Source of the DNA: Bin5 sp965204705
Lineage (GTDB): Bacteria > Chloroflexota > Anaerolineae > Caldilineales > Caldilineaceae
DNA length: 64,000 bases
Direction of reading: 5' to 3'
Assembly (NCBI GenBank): GCA_965204705.1
Contig: OZ242006.1
Coordinates: 2,356,001-2,420,000, forward strand
Part shown: in pieces, positions 7,285-16,593 of the stretch
Layout: the number at the start of each line of letters is the position of its first letter
Numbering within the stretch: the first letter of the stretch is position 1
The notes under the pieces: generated by a model
Databases searched by the model: none
The model's input: the letters and a program-made list of their open reading frames with translations, nothing else
What the model was told of the DNA's origin: nothing
Made by a program: the position numbers and the translations under genes

Positions 7285-8550
7285 CTAAGCCAAACCGAAG
7301 TGGTCATCAATTTCCTGCTGGTAACCGCAAACTTTGCCCGAAAGTAGCTCATCCATCGTCACCGTTCGTCCAAGTGCCGACGACTCGATCATGCCGAAGG
7401 CAGCAGCCAGGTCCCGCAGACCCTCCTCCCCGTCGGTCTCCGGCTGGCCGCCGCGGGCAATGGCCTCAAGCCAGTCGAACTGTTGGATGGCGAAAGGGTC
7501 GGTCAGGCGCGATTCGTTCGGTCCCACCAGCGGAAACTGAACGTCCAGCAGCGCTGGATCCGCTTCGGCCCAGAACGTGTCCTGCAGATTGCGGCGGCTG
7601 CCGTCGTCGCCGATGATTTCGCCGCCCTTGATGCATCCTTGGCTGCCGTAATATACAGGGGCCCCCGGAATAGGAGTCTCCTCGCCGTGGCCTCCCCACG
7701 ACCACATCAGTTGCGCCAGCGCGCCGCCCTCACAGGTGACGGTAGCCAGATAGGTGTCGTCCACGTCGGCCTCAACCGTCAGTCCGGCCGCTGGGTCACC
7801 ATGCAAATAGCGCACGGGCTCGAAAGTTCGGACAGTGCCGCTAACCGCTTCGACTTCGCCGCAGACGTAGCGGATCATGTGCATGACGTGCACGCCGATA
7901 TCAATCGCGCCGCCTCCGGCCCCCTCCAGCTTTCGATGGCGCCACGGCGTTTCCCCCACGATCTTGTCCGGCGACCATAACCCGCCGATTCCCCCCAGTA
8001 GGGCAAGCTGAAGGTCGCCGATAAGGCCCTGGCGAATGGCCCAAGCCGCAGCTCGCGTACCAGTGGACTGGCGAACGTTTTCAAACAGGCCTAGCGTCAA
8101 TCCTTCTGCTCTGGCCCTTTCCACAAGTAGGCGGCCCGCAGCAACGGAGATCGCCAGCGGCTTCTGAACCAGCAGGTGTAGCCCCGCGTCAAAGGCAGCC
8201 GCGCCGACCTGGTGGTGCATCGACAGAGTCGTGAAATCGTTGACCGCATCAACGACGCCCGCCGCAATCATCTCCCTGTAGTCGGTGAACACCTCAACTT
8301 CAGTGTCCGGCTGGAACTCGTCCAAATAGATGTGCGGCGCCGCCAGCGGGTCCCCCGTCTCCGGCGCTAGCACCGCCGCGCGCGGCGTCGGCCCTTCCCC
8401 GCGCTTGCGGAACATCAGCGCGTCGTCCTCGTTGCGCGCGCACAGCGCCGTGATGCGAAAGTCGTCGTAGCCGGCCTCGCGCAGGAGCCGGTAACCGTGC
8501 AGATGGGCGTTCAGTATGCGGCCGCAGCCGACAATACCAATTCGGACCAT
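7285..8550 (-). CDS. Gfo/Idh/MocA-family oxidoreductase with QKP in place of EKP
   Basis: A 421-residue, larger family member. The Rossmann loop is intact (VRIGIVGCGRILNAHLHGY), there is an insertion of about 40 residues rich in Pro and Ala between the first helix and the third strand (around residues 45-85), and the C-terminal domain contains GGGAIDIGVHVMHMIRY. The family motif reads VQKPLAIS: the Lys and Pro remain but Glu is replaced by Gln, unlike the two neighbours. The oxidised substrate is unknown. ATG 8550 has GGAG 9 bases upstream. It probably belongs with the PhyH and isomerase genes upstream. Confidence 0.87.
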   Translation of the reverse strand: MVRIGIVGCGRILNAHLHGYRLLREAGYDDFRITALCARNEDDALMFRKRGEGPTPRAAVLAPETGDPLAAPHIYLDEFQPDTEVEVFTDYREMIAAGVVDAVNDFTTLSMHHQVGAAAFDAGLHLLVQKPLAISVAAGRLLVERARAEGLTLGLFENVRQSTGTRAAAWAIRQGLIGDLQLALLGGIGGLWSPDKIVGETPWRHRKLEGAGGGAIDIGVHVMHMIRYVCGEVEAVSGTVRTFEPVRYLHGDPAAGLTVEADVDDTYLATVTCEGGALAQLMWSWGGHGEETPIPGAPVYYGSQGCIKGGEIIGDDGSRRNLQDTFWAEADPALLDVQFPLVGPNESRLTDPFAIQQFDWLEAIARGGQPETDGEEGLRDLAAAFGMIESSALGRTVTMDELLSGKVCGYQQEIDDHFGLA

Positions 8551-8660
8551 GTCGGGATTCTCCGCTCAGGTAAGGGAATCTATTCTTCCGGTTGCTCGCA
8601 TGTAGAGCAAACCTTTCGGACCCTAATTCGCACGTGCCCGATATTCAATAGCCAGAGTAC

Positions 8661-9449
8661 TCAGTTCTTCGAATAAACCTGCGGGAAGTGCTTACCCCGC
8701 AGTTGCTCACCGTCCTCAACCTCGACGAACGCCTTCATCACATGCTCGCCGCTGGCTACGAAGTAGGTCTCGTTCGTCATGTAATGCAGCGCAATGGCCC
8801 GGCGGGGCCGCTCACTGTTGTTGTCATGCGAGCCGTGCCAGGTTAGCGCATGGTGGAAGTGGACCTCACCCTTCTTCACCGGACAACTCGCTACTTGCAG
8901 AGGCCGTCCCTGAAACTCGGTCGGCATCTGCTGAATCGCTTCCAAATGATTCAGATACTCGATGTTGTTGCCCCACTGGTGCGAGCCACGTACCATCGAC
9001 ATGCAGCCGTTCGTTTCGTCGGCGTCGTCCAGAGCCACCCAGGCCGTCACCTCGGTCATCGGCCTGATAATCGGCCATAAGGGCGCGTCCTGGTGCCAGT
9101 GGGTCGTGCCCCCGGTCTGCGGCGGCTTGTACTGGATCTGATCATGCCAGATGCGAAGTTCGGTGGCGCCGGTCAGTTGCGCAATGCCGGTTGTGATGTC
9201 CTTGCGGCTGATCAGCTCATGGAAGGGCCCGCTCGCCTCCCAGATATTGACGATCTGCCACACCGCCTTGCTCTCGTCGCGGCTCATATTACGTACATGA
9301 ACAGGCTGGGGAATGTCGTCGCGCTCGCGTTCGTCGATGACACGCATAACCTCGGTGCGCAGCGTCTCAACTTCCTCGTCACTGAGCACCTGGCCGCCAT
9401 TCAGGAATCCATCAGCCTTAAACTGGTCAATCTGTCTTGAAGTGAGCAT
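8661..9449 (-). CDS. Phytanoyl-CoA dioxygenase (PhyH) family protein
   Basis: A 262-residue Fe(II)/2-oxoglutarate-dependent oxygenase. The iron-binding His-X-Asp is seen in THWHQDAPLWP, the distal His in ALTWHGSHDN, and the 2-oxoglutarate Arg in RPRRAIALHYM. Bacterial PhyH proteins hydroxylate varied small molecules, and substrate cannot be inferred from sequence. ATG 9449 was chosen because AGGAGAGG lies directly upstream at good spacing; a TTG nine codons further upstream has no such site. It is flanked by an oxidoreductase and an isomerase on the same strand. Confidence 0.9.
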   Translation of the reverse strand: MLTSRQIDQFKADGFLNGGQVLSDEEVETLRTEVMRVIDERERDDIPQPVHVRNMSRDESKAVWQIVNIWEASGPFHELISRKDITTGIAQLTGATELRIWHDQIQYKPPQTGGTTHWHQDAPLWPIIRPMTEVTAWVALDDADETNGCMSMVRGSHQWGNNIEYLNHLEAIQQMPTEFQGRPLQVASCPVKKGEVHFHHALTWHGSHDNNSERPRRAIALHYMTNETYFVASGEHVMKAFVEVEDGEQLRGKHFPQVYSKN

Positions 9450-9532
9450 AAGCCTCTCCTCAGAAAAATGTCTCAACGAGGTGTGACCAAACTGCCGCCC
9501 CGTCCGCTGTACTTAAAATCTAATCCCACATC

Positions 9533-10330
9533 TCAACGAGCGCCGCAGGCTTGCAAACAGGCCTGCATATGGCCCCTGCTCTCGGAGGCGATGATGCAGC
9601 ACTGCTCGAGACTGTACTCGCGCGCACCTATGACTTCCAGATTCAGCGGGCCGTCATAGCCATTCTCGTGCAGGACCCGCACGTAGCCTACCAGGTCGAT
9701 GTCGCCCCGGCCGTTTGCTTGCAACTCCGGCTTGCCCGGCCCCTGCTGGCGCCCCTTGCAATCGCGAATGTGAACGTGCTTGACCCGGCTGATCACCGCG
9801 GCGATCGCTTCCACAGGATTCTCATCGGCACGGTGAATGTGCGACGGATCCATGTCGATGCCGAAGCTGGGGGAGTTTATCGCTTCCATCGCACGCAAAG
9901 TCGTCGGTGTGTCAAAGATACTGGCGCCGACGTGCGCCTTCACACAAAGTGTGATTCCGTACTTCTCGGCCATTTTCGTGAGCTCGCCCAGCTCGTCAAT
10001 GGTCTGCACCAGACTCTCTTCGTTACCGCTCTCCCCGCCCGGCCCGCAGTTGACGATCGGGATGCCGCACGCCACGGCCGCCTGCATCGCCTTCTCCATA
10101 AGATCCCGATCGCGGCTGGGCTGCTCCATCGCCAGCAGCTCCAATTCGTAGGTCTGTGCAAGCCGTCGGACCTCCGGCGCTATTTCTTGCCAGCGGTCCA
10201 ACACGAGATGCTCGCACATGCTGTCGATTGCTGCTACCTCGATGCCGTCGTAGCCGGCCATGGCAATGTAGCGGAAGGAGGTCTCCAGGTCGAAACCGCC
10301 GAACAGGACTGAATTTGCGCCAAGTTTCAT
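9533..10330 (-). CDS. Sugar phosphate isomerase/epimerase family TIM barrel
   Basis: A 265-residue AP-endonuclease-2/xylose-isomerase-like barrel. Metal-site motifs are visible: GYDGIEVAAID near the start, FGIDMDPSHIHRADENP in the middle (Asp, His), VKHVHIRDCKG (His), and YDGPLNLEVIG (Glu) near the end. Members isomerise or epimerise ketoses, or act on inositol derivatives such as 2-keto-myo-inositol. It sits just upstream of the PhyH gene (83 bases) and near the Gfo/Idh enzymes, consistent with polyol or sugar breakdown. ATG 10330 has GGAG at suitable spacing; GTG 10339 overlaps that site. Confidence 0.87.
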   Translation of the reverse strand: MKLGANSVLFGGFDLETSFRYIAMAGYDGIEVAAIDSMCEHLVLDRWQEIAPEVRRLAQTYELELLAMEQPSRDRDLMEKAMQAAVACGIPIVNCGPGGESGNEESLVQTIDELGELTKMAEKYGITLCVKAHVGASIFDTPTTLRAMEAINSPSFGIDMDPSHIHRADENPVEAIAAVISRVKHVHIRDCKGRQQGPGKPELQANGRGDIDLVGYVRVLHENGYDGPLNLEVIGAREYSLEQCCIIASESRGHMQACLQACGAR

Positions 10331-10408
10331 GAATCTCACTCCGATGTGGGGCGTTCGGTCAGGCCGGCCACTCTGCTTGTAGCCGCCTCCTTCCCGAATC
10401 GTTTGGTT

Positions 10409-11824
10409 TTATGCACTACTTCTTTCAGGACTATTCTGCATTCGCTCTCGCTGCAACGCCTCCTGGCTGGGGCGCCCAATTCGCAAATTATCATAAGCCT
10501 GCTGCGAACTGGTGAAATAGCTGATTCCCTCTATATCGTGCCAACCGGGTTGATGATGAATCGGATTGGGCAGCCCGGTCGCCGCCTCTCGCTTGCTTAC
10601 CCATGAGTCCAGGCGCGCCGTGAGCGCTGACACTACCTCCGGCAGCTCTTCAGCCAGATTGCAGCTCTCCTCAGGATCTTCAACCAAATTGTAGAGTTCG
10701 ACCGGCGGCATAAAGTGGAAATCCGGCTCGAGCGCGCGAATAAGCTTCCACTGCGGTGTACGCCAGCCGTGTTTGCGCATCCACGCACACTCGGTGATGT
10801 AGAATTCGCTCTCGTGCGACGCCGCTTTGCCCTCAATCATTGGCAGCAGAGAGCGTCCGTCAAAGTCTATACCCGCGTCAATCTCTGCGAGTTCCAGAAC
10901 CGTAGGGACCAGGTCCTTGTGCTGGTTGTAGCCCGCAACGCGCCTGCCCACCGGGAGCCTCGCCGGGTAGCGCATCATCAGTGGCACATGCAGCACGTTA
11001 TCATATAGGCCGTGATGGTCGTACCAGTAACCGTGTTCGTCAAGCTCCTCGCCGTGATCGCCGTTGACTGCCACGATGGTCTCGTTGAAAAGTCCGCGCG
11101 CTTCCAAGGCGGTAAAAATCGACTGGATGCATGCATCCATATATGCGATGGCGCCGTCATACTGCGCATTCACGTACTTCCTGTCGCTGATACCGGGGGG
11201 CAACATGTCGATGAGCGTATGCTTGAACGGCTCGAACGCGAACACCGGCTCCATCGAGCGGTTGGCGGTGTCGCACTCATCTCCGTGATAGAAGATGCGC
11301 TCGAAGGGCTGCGGCGGCAGATAGGGCGAATGGGGATCCATGTGCCGCAGGAAGAGAAAGAACGGCCTGTCTGCGGCAGCCAGGCGGTCCAGCGCGGGCA
11401 GCGCCAACTCGTTCAGCCTCTGGGCCTTCGGCACGCGCCCCTCCGACCAGCTTCCCATCTGTGTGAAGTTCAGATACTCGTCAAAGCCGCGTGCGCTGGC
11501 CCGGCCCGATAAGCCTACCGAAACCGTAAAATAGCCCTGCTCTCGCAGGATTTCTGCAAGTGTCTTCACCTCCGGCCGCAGCGGGCCCTTGGGACGGTGA
11601 GCCACCAACTGCGTGGTAAAGATGTCCATCCCGGTCAGCATCATCCCGTAGGCGCTGGTCGTTGGGATATGGGGGCTGAACGTGTTTTCGAAGAGCACGC
11701 CCTGGGAGGCGAAGCGGTCCAGGTGGGGCGTTGTCAGCCGGTCGTAACCATAGCAGCTCAGGTGATCGGCCCGCAGCGAGTCGATACCGAGTATGACTAT
11801 GTTCGGTTTCGCGGTCGAAGCCAT
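10409..11824 (-). CDS. Sulfatase-fold hydrolase lacking the CxPxR motif (tandem copy 2)
   Basis: A 471-residue alkaline-phosphatase-superfamily enzyme (Pfam Sulfatase-like). The N-terminal metal site (NIVILGIDSLRADHLSCYGY) and second metal site (VAVNGDHGEELDEHG) are clear. Where type-I sulfatases have C/S-X-P-X-R before LLTG, this protein reads PTTSAYGMMLTG, so neither the formylglycine Cys/Ser nor the helper Arg is present. Thr or Ser could be the nucleophile, as in phosphodiesterases of the superfamily. It is a paralogue of the gene ending at 11841, and its start codon (ATG 11824) lies 16 bases beyond that gene's stop. True substrate unknown, perhaps a phosphodiester. Confidence 0.83.
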   Translation of the reverse strand: MASTAKPNIVILGIDSLRADHLSCYGYDRLTTPHLDRFASQGVLFENTFSPHIPTTSAYGMMLTGMDIFTTQLVAHRPKGPLRPEVKTLAEILREQGYFTVSVGLSGRASARGFDEYLNFTQMGSWSEGRVPKAQRLNELALPALDRLAAADRPFFLFLRHMDPHSPYLPPQPFERIFYHGDECDTANRSMEPVFAFEPFKHTLIDMLPPGISDRKYVNAQYDGAIAYMDACIQSIFTALEARGLFNETIVAVNGDHGEELDEHGYWYDHHGLYDNVLHVPLMMRYPARLPVGRRVAGYNQHKDLVPTVLELAEIDAGIDFDGRSLLPMIEGKAASHESEFYITECAWMRKHGWRTPQWKLIRALEPDFHFMPPVELYNLVEDPEESCNLAEELPEVVSALTARLDSWVSKREAATGLPNPIHHQPGWHDIEGISYFTSSQQAYDNLRIGRPSQEALQRERMQNSPERSSA

Positions 11825-11840
11825 TTCCCCTGCCTTGCCC

Positions 11841-13250
11841 CTATTCCTTTTCCTCGACCTCGCGCGATTTTGCCTGGAGCCGCCGGGCGGCGCTGGCATC
11901 GCCAATATAGAGGGAGTCGTAGGCCTGCTGCGAGCTCGTAAAGGGACCGACGCCTTTGAGGCCGTGCCAGTCACCCTGATGGTGGATCGGATTCGGCAGC
12001 CCTGTTTCCTCTTCTCGTCTGCTCACCCAGGCATCCAGTCGGGCAGTCAACGCCGCCACGACACCGGGCAGTTCGTCGGCAAGATTGCAGTTTTCCAAAG
12101 GGTCTTCGACCAGGTTGTAGAGTTCAACAGGCGGCTTGAAGTGAAAATCCGGTTCCAGTGCTAGCATCAGCTTCCACTGCGGCGTGCGCCAGCCGTGCTT
12201 GCGCATCCACGTGCACTCGGTGATGTAGATCTCGCTCTCATGTGACGCCACGCTGCCCTCCACCATCGGCAGAAGCGAGCATCCGTCAAAGTCGATGCCT
12301 GCATCGATGCCGGCCAGGTCGAGCAGTGTCGGCACCAGGTCCTTGTGTTGGTTGAAGCCGGAGACGCGCTTGTGTGCCGGTAGCTTGGGTGGGAAGCGCA
12401 GCATCAGCGGCACATGCAGAACGTTGTCATAAATGCCGTGGTGGTCGAACCAGCACTCATGATCGTAGAGCGTTTCACCATGGTCGCCGTTGATCGCAAC
12501 GATGGTTTCGTCAAAGATGCCATGCTCTTCGAGAGCGGTGAAGATCGACTGAATTGCCGCATCCATGTAGGCAATGGAACCGTCATATTGGGCGATCACA
12601 TAGTCCTTGTCGGTGATTCCCGGCGGCAGCCACGAGGCCAGAAAGTCGCGGAAGGGCTTGAAAGCCAGCACCGGCTCCATCGACTTGTTGCTCGGATCGC
12701 ACTCGTCACCGTGATAGAACATGCGCTCATAGGGCTCGGGCGGCAAGTATGGGGCATGGGGGTCCATGTGACGCAGGAACAAGAAGAAGGGTTTGTCTTC
12801 CGCCACCATGCGATCGATCGCCGGAATCGCCTCTTCGTTGAGAAGCTGTGCCTTGGGAAGACGACCCTCTTCCCAGGATCCCCAGGCCCTGTAGCTGAGA
12901 TACTCGTCAAAGCCCCTGCTGCTGGGATTGCCGTCGAAGCCGACACAAATAGTGTGATATCCCTCGTCGCGCAGTATTTCGGCCAGCGTCCTCACCTCCG
13001 ACCGCAGCGGGCCCTGATGGCGGAGAGCCACCACCTGCGTCGAAAATACGTCCATGCCGGTCAGCATCGAGGCGTAGGCGCTGGTAGTCGGAATATGGGC
13101 GCTGAACGTGTTCTCAAATAAAACGCCTTGCGAGGCGAACCGGTCAAGGTATGGGCTGGTCAGTTTTTCGTAGCCGTAGCAGCTCATGTGGTCGGCATGT
13201 AACGAGTCGATGCCGAACAGGACGATATTCGGTTTTGCGTTTGATGCCAT
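11841..13250 (-). CDS. Sulfatase-fold hydrolase lacking the CxPxR motif (tandem copy 1)
   Basis: A 469-residue paralogue of the next gene downstream, closely similar along its whole length (for example FLFLRHMDPH, FYHGDECD, SAYASMLTG, EIYITECTWMRKHGWRTPQW). As in the partner, the sulfatase signature is replaced by PTTSAYASMLTGMD: no Cys/Ser-X-Pro-X-Arg. Metal-binding GIDSLHADH and INGDHGE are intact. AAGGAAAG lies just before ATG 13250. The two genes form an operon by tandem duplication and are divergent from the MFS transporter gene. No signal peptide, so the enzyme is likely cytoplasmic. Confidence 0.83.
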   Translation of the reverse strand: MASNAKPNIVLFGIDSLHADHMSCYGYEKLTSPYLDRFASQGVLFENTFSAHIPTTSAYASMLTGMDVFSTQVVALRHQGPLRSEVRTLAEILRDEGYHTICVGFDGNPSSRGFDEYLSYRAWGSWEEGRLPKAQLLNEEAIPAIDRMVAEDKPFFLFLRHMDPHAPYLPPEPYERMFYHGDECDPSNKSMEPVLAFKPFRDFLASWLPPGITDKDYVIAQYDGSIAYMDAAIQSIFTALEEHGIFDETIVAINGDHGETLYDHECWFDHHGIYDNVLHVPLMLRFPPKLPAHKRVSGFNQHKDLVPTLLDLAGIDAGIDFDGCSLLPMVEGSVASHESEIYITECTWMRKHGWRTPQWKLMLALEPDFHFKPPVELYNLVEDPLENCNLADELPGVVAALTARLDAWVSRREEETGLPNPIHHQGDWHGLKGVGPFTSSQQAYDSLYIGDASAARRLQAKSREVEEKE

Positions 13251-13623
13251 CGTGCTTTCCTTCGCAATTGATGAGTTGACGGATCACAAGAGTGGAGCGT
13301 AGGAGCCTGACCGGGACAGTGCCTTAACTCAAGACGATTCCGGACGGATGGGGAGGAAGGATCAGCCCTGTCAGTCAGAGCCGATGGCTCACAGCCCAGA
13401 CCGTTTGAACCGTACCACAAGCCTCATTTCGTCGCAAGAATCTGCCCCTGACTTCAGGTCGGATCGCACCCAGGGCCACCGACAGGCCGTGCCAGTAGTC
13501 AGTGCAATTGCTCTTTGTTTGATGACTGTTTACAATGTACCCTACGCCACTACAAACAGAGGCCCATTCTGCGCCGGGCGTGCCTAGCGCCTGCCGGACT
13601 GTGCTGTGAAAGACTCTTGTCAC
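13251..13623. other. Divergent intergenic region with one promoter-like site
   Basis: This 373-base spacer separates the tandem sulfatase-fold genes (minus) from the MFS gene (plus). Apart from the promoter-like site at 13508-13536, no gene, long repeat or terminator is evident; short open frames here have no ribosome-binding site or recognisable product. Confidence 0.6.
13508..13536 (+). promoter_or_regulatory. Sigma-70-type promoter candidate for the MFS gene
   Basis: TTGCTC at 13508-13513 and TACAAT at 13531-13536 with a 17-base spacer resemble -35 and -10 boxes. The predicted start near 13543 leaves a leader of about 80 bases before the MFS coding region. Confidence 0.5.
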
Positions 13624-14925
13624 ATGATTCCGATGTCCCGCGTGCAGCGGCGGTTGATTATCACTCTATTTGTCGTCAGCAGCCTGAACAGTGCCGCCAT
13701 GATCGCCAGCTTCGTGCTGACCCCTATCATCTCCTATTCTCTTAGCGGTCGCGTGCAACTGATCGGGCTCCCCAACGCTCTTTCGATGGTGGGACGGGCC
13801 GGTGCGGGCTATCCGCTGGGTTGGCTGCTGGACAAGGCGGGACGCCGCATTGGTTTGGCCGTCGGCTTGTCATTTGTGATTGCCGGAATGCTGGTTTCCG
13901 CCTCTGCGATCAGCGCGGGCTCTCTCGCCATCTTCCTTGGCGGCGCCGTCCTGCTTGGCATGGGGCGCTCTGCCCTTGAACAGACCCGTTACGCAGCAGC
14001 TGAGATCTTCCCGCTGGCACAGCAGGCCAAGGTGATCGGTCTGATCGTGTTCGCCGGCACGGTTGGGGCGGTTGGCGGACCTCTCCTGGTGGAGCCGGCG
14101 GTCGGCCTGGCAAGAGATCAGGGATTTCACGAGCATGTGGGACCGTTCTGGATCGGCGCCGGGCTAATGGTCCTTGCAATGATCCTGCTCTTGGCGGCGC
14201 TGCGGCCCGACCCCAAGGAACTGGCCGCCCAACTGGCACGGGATGAGGAATCGGCCGCGGCGGCAAAAGGCGAAGTTGAAGCGCCTCCCGGCGACAGGCC
14301 AGCTGGCGATGAATCGGCCAGAGGGATGAGACAGGTAATTCACCTGCTCAAGCTGCCTGACGTGCAACTGGCGATCGCCGCGATGTCGATCGGGCAGATG
14401 GTCATGACGTTGCTGATGGTTGTGACTCCTCTTCACATGAACCGTGCCGACTACCAAGCGGACGCGATTTCCTACGTGTTGATGGCGCACACCCTGGGAA
14501 TGTTCGGGCTTTCCGGACTTAGCGGCTGGCTGGCCGGGCGGGTAGGCCGCGTACCGATGATATTCGCCGGCGCGCTGGTGCAGGTGCTGGCCGCGACCAT
14601 GATGCCGCTTTCCACCGATCTTCCGGTTCTTTTCGTTTCGCTCTTTTTGCTTGGGCTGGGCTGGAACTTCAGCTATATCGCAGGTTCCTCACTGCTGTCG
14701 GCGGCGTTGAAGGGTTCGCGGCAGCGCGGCCGAGTGCAGGGTATAAACGAAACCATGGTGGCGATTGCGTCGGCCTTCGGGAGCCTGGGCACCGGAAACA
14801 TCTATTCGATTAGCGGTGTCGTCGCCGTGGCTGTGAGCGGGGTTGTTTTTTCGGCTCTCCTGGGGGCGCTCGCCCTGTGGCTGGGACGGGCGCATCTCTT
14901 TGCCCTGGCCGCAGAACGAAGCTAG
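13624..14925 (+). CDS. Major facilitator superfamily transporter
   Basis: A 433-residue membrane protein with about 12 hydrophobic segments in two halves split by a charged cytoplasmic loop (around residues 200-235, rich in Glu, Asp and Pro). The loop between helices 2 and 3 carries GYPLGWLLDKAGRRIGLAVG, the MFS motif A (G-X3-D-X2-GRR), and its echo in the second half is SGWLAGRVGRVPM. Substrate is unknown, but its location among polysaccharide or sulfated-compound genes suggests uptake of a breakdown product, or efflux. ATG 13624 was chosen; GTG 13606 and ATG 13633 are alternatives and none has a clear ribosome-binding site. Confidence 0.85.
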   Translation: MIPMSRVQRRLIITLFVVSSLNSAAMIASFVLTPIISYSLSGRVQLIGLPNALSMVGRAGAGYPLGWLLDKAGRRIGLAVGLSFVIAGMLVSASAISAGSLAIFLGGAVLLGMGRSALEQTRYAAAEIFPLAQQAKVIGLIVFAGTVGAVGGPLLVEPAVGLARDQGFHEHVGPFWIGAGLMVLAMILLLAALRPDPKELAAQLARDEESAAAAKGEVEAPPGDRPAGDESARGMRQVIHLLKLPDVQLAIAAMSIGQMVMTLLMVVTPLHMNRADYQADAISYVLMAHTLGMFGLSGLSGWLAGRVGRVPMIFAGALVQVLAATMMPLSTDLPVLFVSLFLLGLGWNFSYIAGSSLLSAALKGSRQRGRVQGINETMVAIASAFGSLGTGNIYSISGVVAVAVSGVVFSALLGALALWLGRAHLFALAAERS

Positions 14926-15002
14926 AGCCTCCCAGTCCTACGCCTCACACTTCCCAGCTTCCTGGCGCTACTCTCAAAGAGAAGAGTTCATAGGAATAAA
15001 CG

Positions 15003-16430
15003 TCACTGTCGCCATGTTCCCGCTGCCGTTGGGTGGTCGTAAGGCTGATCGTCGACTCGAGCCTGCAGCCGGTGCAGCTCCCAGGTCAACTCCTCGACCA
15101 CACCGGCGTAGTCCGGATCGTGATATACGTTATTCAACTCGTAAGGGTCCACGTCCAGATCGAATAGCTCCCACTCCGGCTCCTTGGATTCGTCAATCAC
15201 GCCCGGCTGATCGAGGCCGTCGGCGTAATAGTAGATCAGCTTATAGCGCAATGTACGCACGCCGTAGTGAGCGTAAACATGGTGGTGGGCCAAGTGCATC
15301 CAGTAACGATAATACATTGAACTCTGCCAGCCGTCGGGGGCCTCCCCTGCCAACAGCTGACTGAAGCTGGTCCCCTGGAAGTGGTCCGGTACGTCGACCC
15401 CTGCATACTCGAGCAGCGTCGGCGTGAAATCGACATTGAGGACCATCTGGTCGTTGACCGTACCTGCTTCAACCGCACGCGGGTAGCGGATGAGCAGCGG
15501 CATGCGCAAAGACTCCTCGTACATAAATCGCTTGTCATACCAGCCGTGGTCCCCGAGGAAAAAGCCCTGGTCGGAAGTGTAAACGATTATAGTGTTCTCC
15601 GCGATCCCCTCCTCTTCCAGGTAGTCGAGCAGACGGCCGACATTGTCATCGATTGAGGCGACACAACGCAGGTAATCCTTGATGTATCGCTGGTACTTCC
15701 ACTTCTTCTCTTCCTCCGGCGTTAACCCCTCCGGCGTCGGCTGCTTCAAATCGGTCAACGTCATATCACGGTCGATGCGCATCTCAGCCGCGGCAGCCGC
15801 AGCTGCCCGGTTGCTATAGTCGTCGTCAAATGTCTCGGGATAAGGAATCTCCTCGTCTTCATACATCAGAGCATGCTTTTCGTCCGGCTCCCAAGCACGG
15901 TGTGGCGCCTTGTGATGACACATCAGCATGAACGGCCGTTCCGGGTCGCGGTCCCGCAGCCAGTCAAGCGAGAAGTCTGTGATCAGATCGGTTACATAGC
16001 CCGGGAAGACTTTGCGCTCGCCCATCTCAATCATCTCTGGGTCGTGGTAGAGTCCCTGACCCGGCAGTACGTTCCAATAGTCAAAGCCCGTCGGGTCATT
16101 GACCCCACCGTGTCCCAGGTGCCACTTGCCAATAATGGCGGTCTGGTAGCCGGCCGCCTGCAGCAGTTTCGGCATGGTGACTTGGCGTCCGTCCAACGTG
16201 GATGCAAGAGTGGTAACGCCATTGACATGGTTGTAAGTACCCGTCAAGATCACGGCGCGGCTGGGTGTGCATATCGAATTTGTACAGAAGCAGTTGTTGA
16301 AGCGCATTCCGCCGTGCGCGATGCGGTCCAGGTGAGGTGTGCGATTGATGCGGCTGCCATAGCAGCTCATCGCGTGCGCAGCGTGGTCGTCCGACATGAT
16401 AAAGATTATATTTGGACGCGAGTCGGGCAT
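15003..16430 (-). CDS. Type-I sulfatase with canonical formylglycine motif
   Basis: A 475-residue sulfatase. The metal site IIFIMSDDHAAHAMSCYG opens the protein, and the modification motif CTPSRAVILTG (C-X-P-S-R) is intact, so the Cys should be converted to formylglycine by FGE or anSME (not in this window). Further active-site motifs are GKWHLGHG and YTSDQGFFLGDHGWYDKRFM. It hydrolyses an organic sulfate ester, probably from a polysaccharide or aryl sulfate. No signal peptide is evident, so the site may be cytoplasmic. ATG 16430 has AAGGA upstream; an upstream in-frame TTG/ATG extension lacks a ribosome site. Confidence 0.92.
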   Translation of the reverse strand: MPDSRPNIIFIMSDDHAAHAMSCYGSRINRTPHLDRIAHGGMRFNNCFCTNSICTPSRAVILTGTYNHVNGVTTLASTLDGRQVTMPKLLQAAGYQTAIIGKWHLGHGGVNDPTGFDYWNVLPGQGLYHDPEMIEMGERKVFPGYVTDLITDFSLDWLRDRDPERPFMLMCHHKAPHRAWEPDEKHALMYEDEEIPYPETFDDDYSNRAAAAAAAEMRIDRDMTLTDLKQPTPEGLTPEEEKKWKYQRYIKDYLRCVASIDDNVGRLLDYLEEEGIAENTIIVYTSDQGFFLGDHGWYDKRFMYEESLRMPLLIRYPRAVEAGTVNDQMVLNVDFTPTLLEYAGVDVPDHFQGTSFSQLLAGEAPDGWQSSMYYRYWMHLAHHHVYAHYGVRTLRYKLIYYYADGLDQPGVIDESKEPEWELFDLDVDPYELNNVYHDPDYAGVVEELTWELHRLQARVDDQPYDHPTAAGTWRQ

Positions 16431-16593
16431 GGCTATTCCTTTATGGATTGGGTAAGGCAAAGTGAGCAGAGTAGAACGAGAAGAAGAAATGCTGGGTTGA
16501 TTTTGAGTCCAGTTGTACAAAGAAGACGGAGATTCGGCAATGCTAGCAGACTACCTCTGCGTGGTCAAGCAAAACGGGTGCGCGGGCGCAGTC

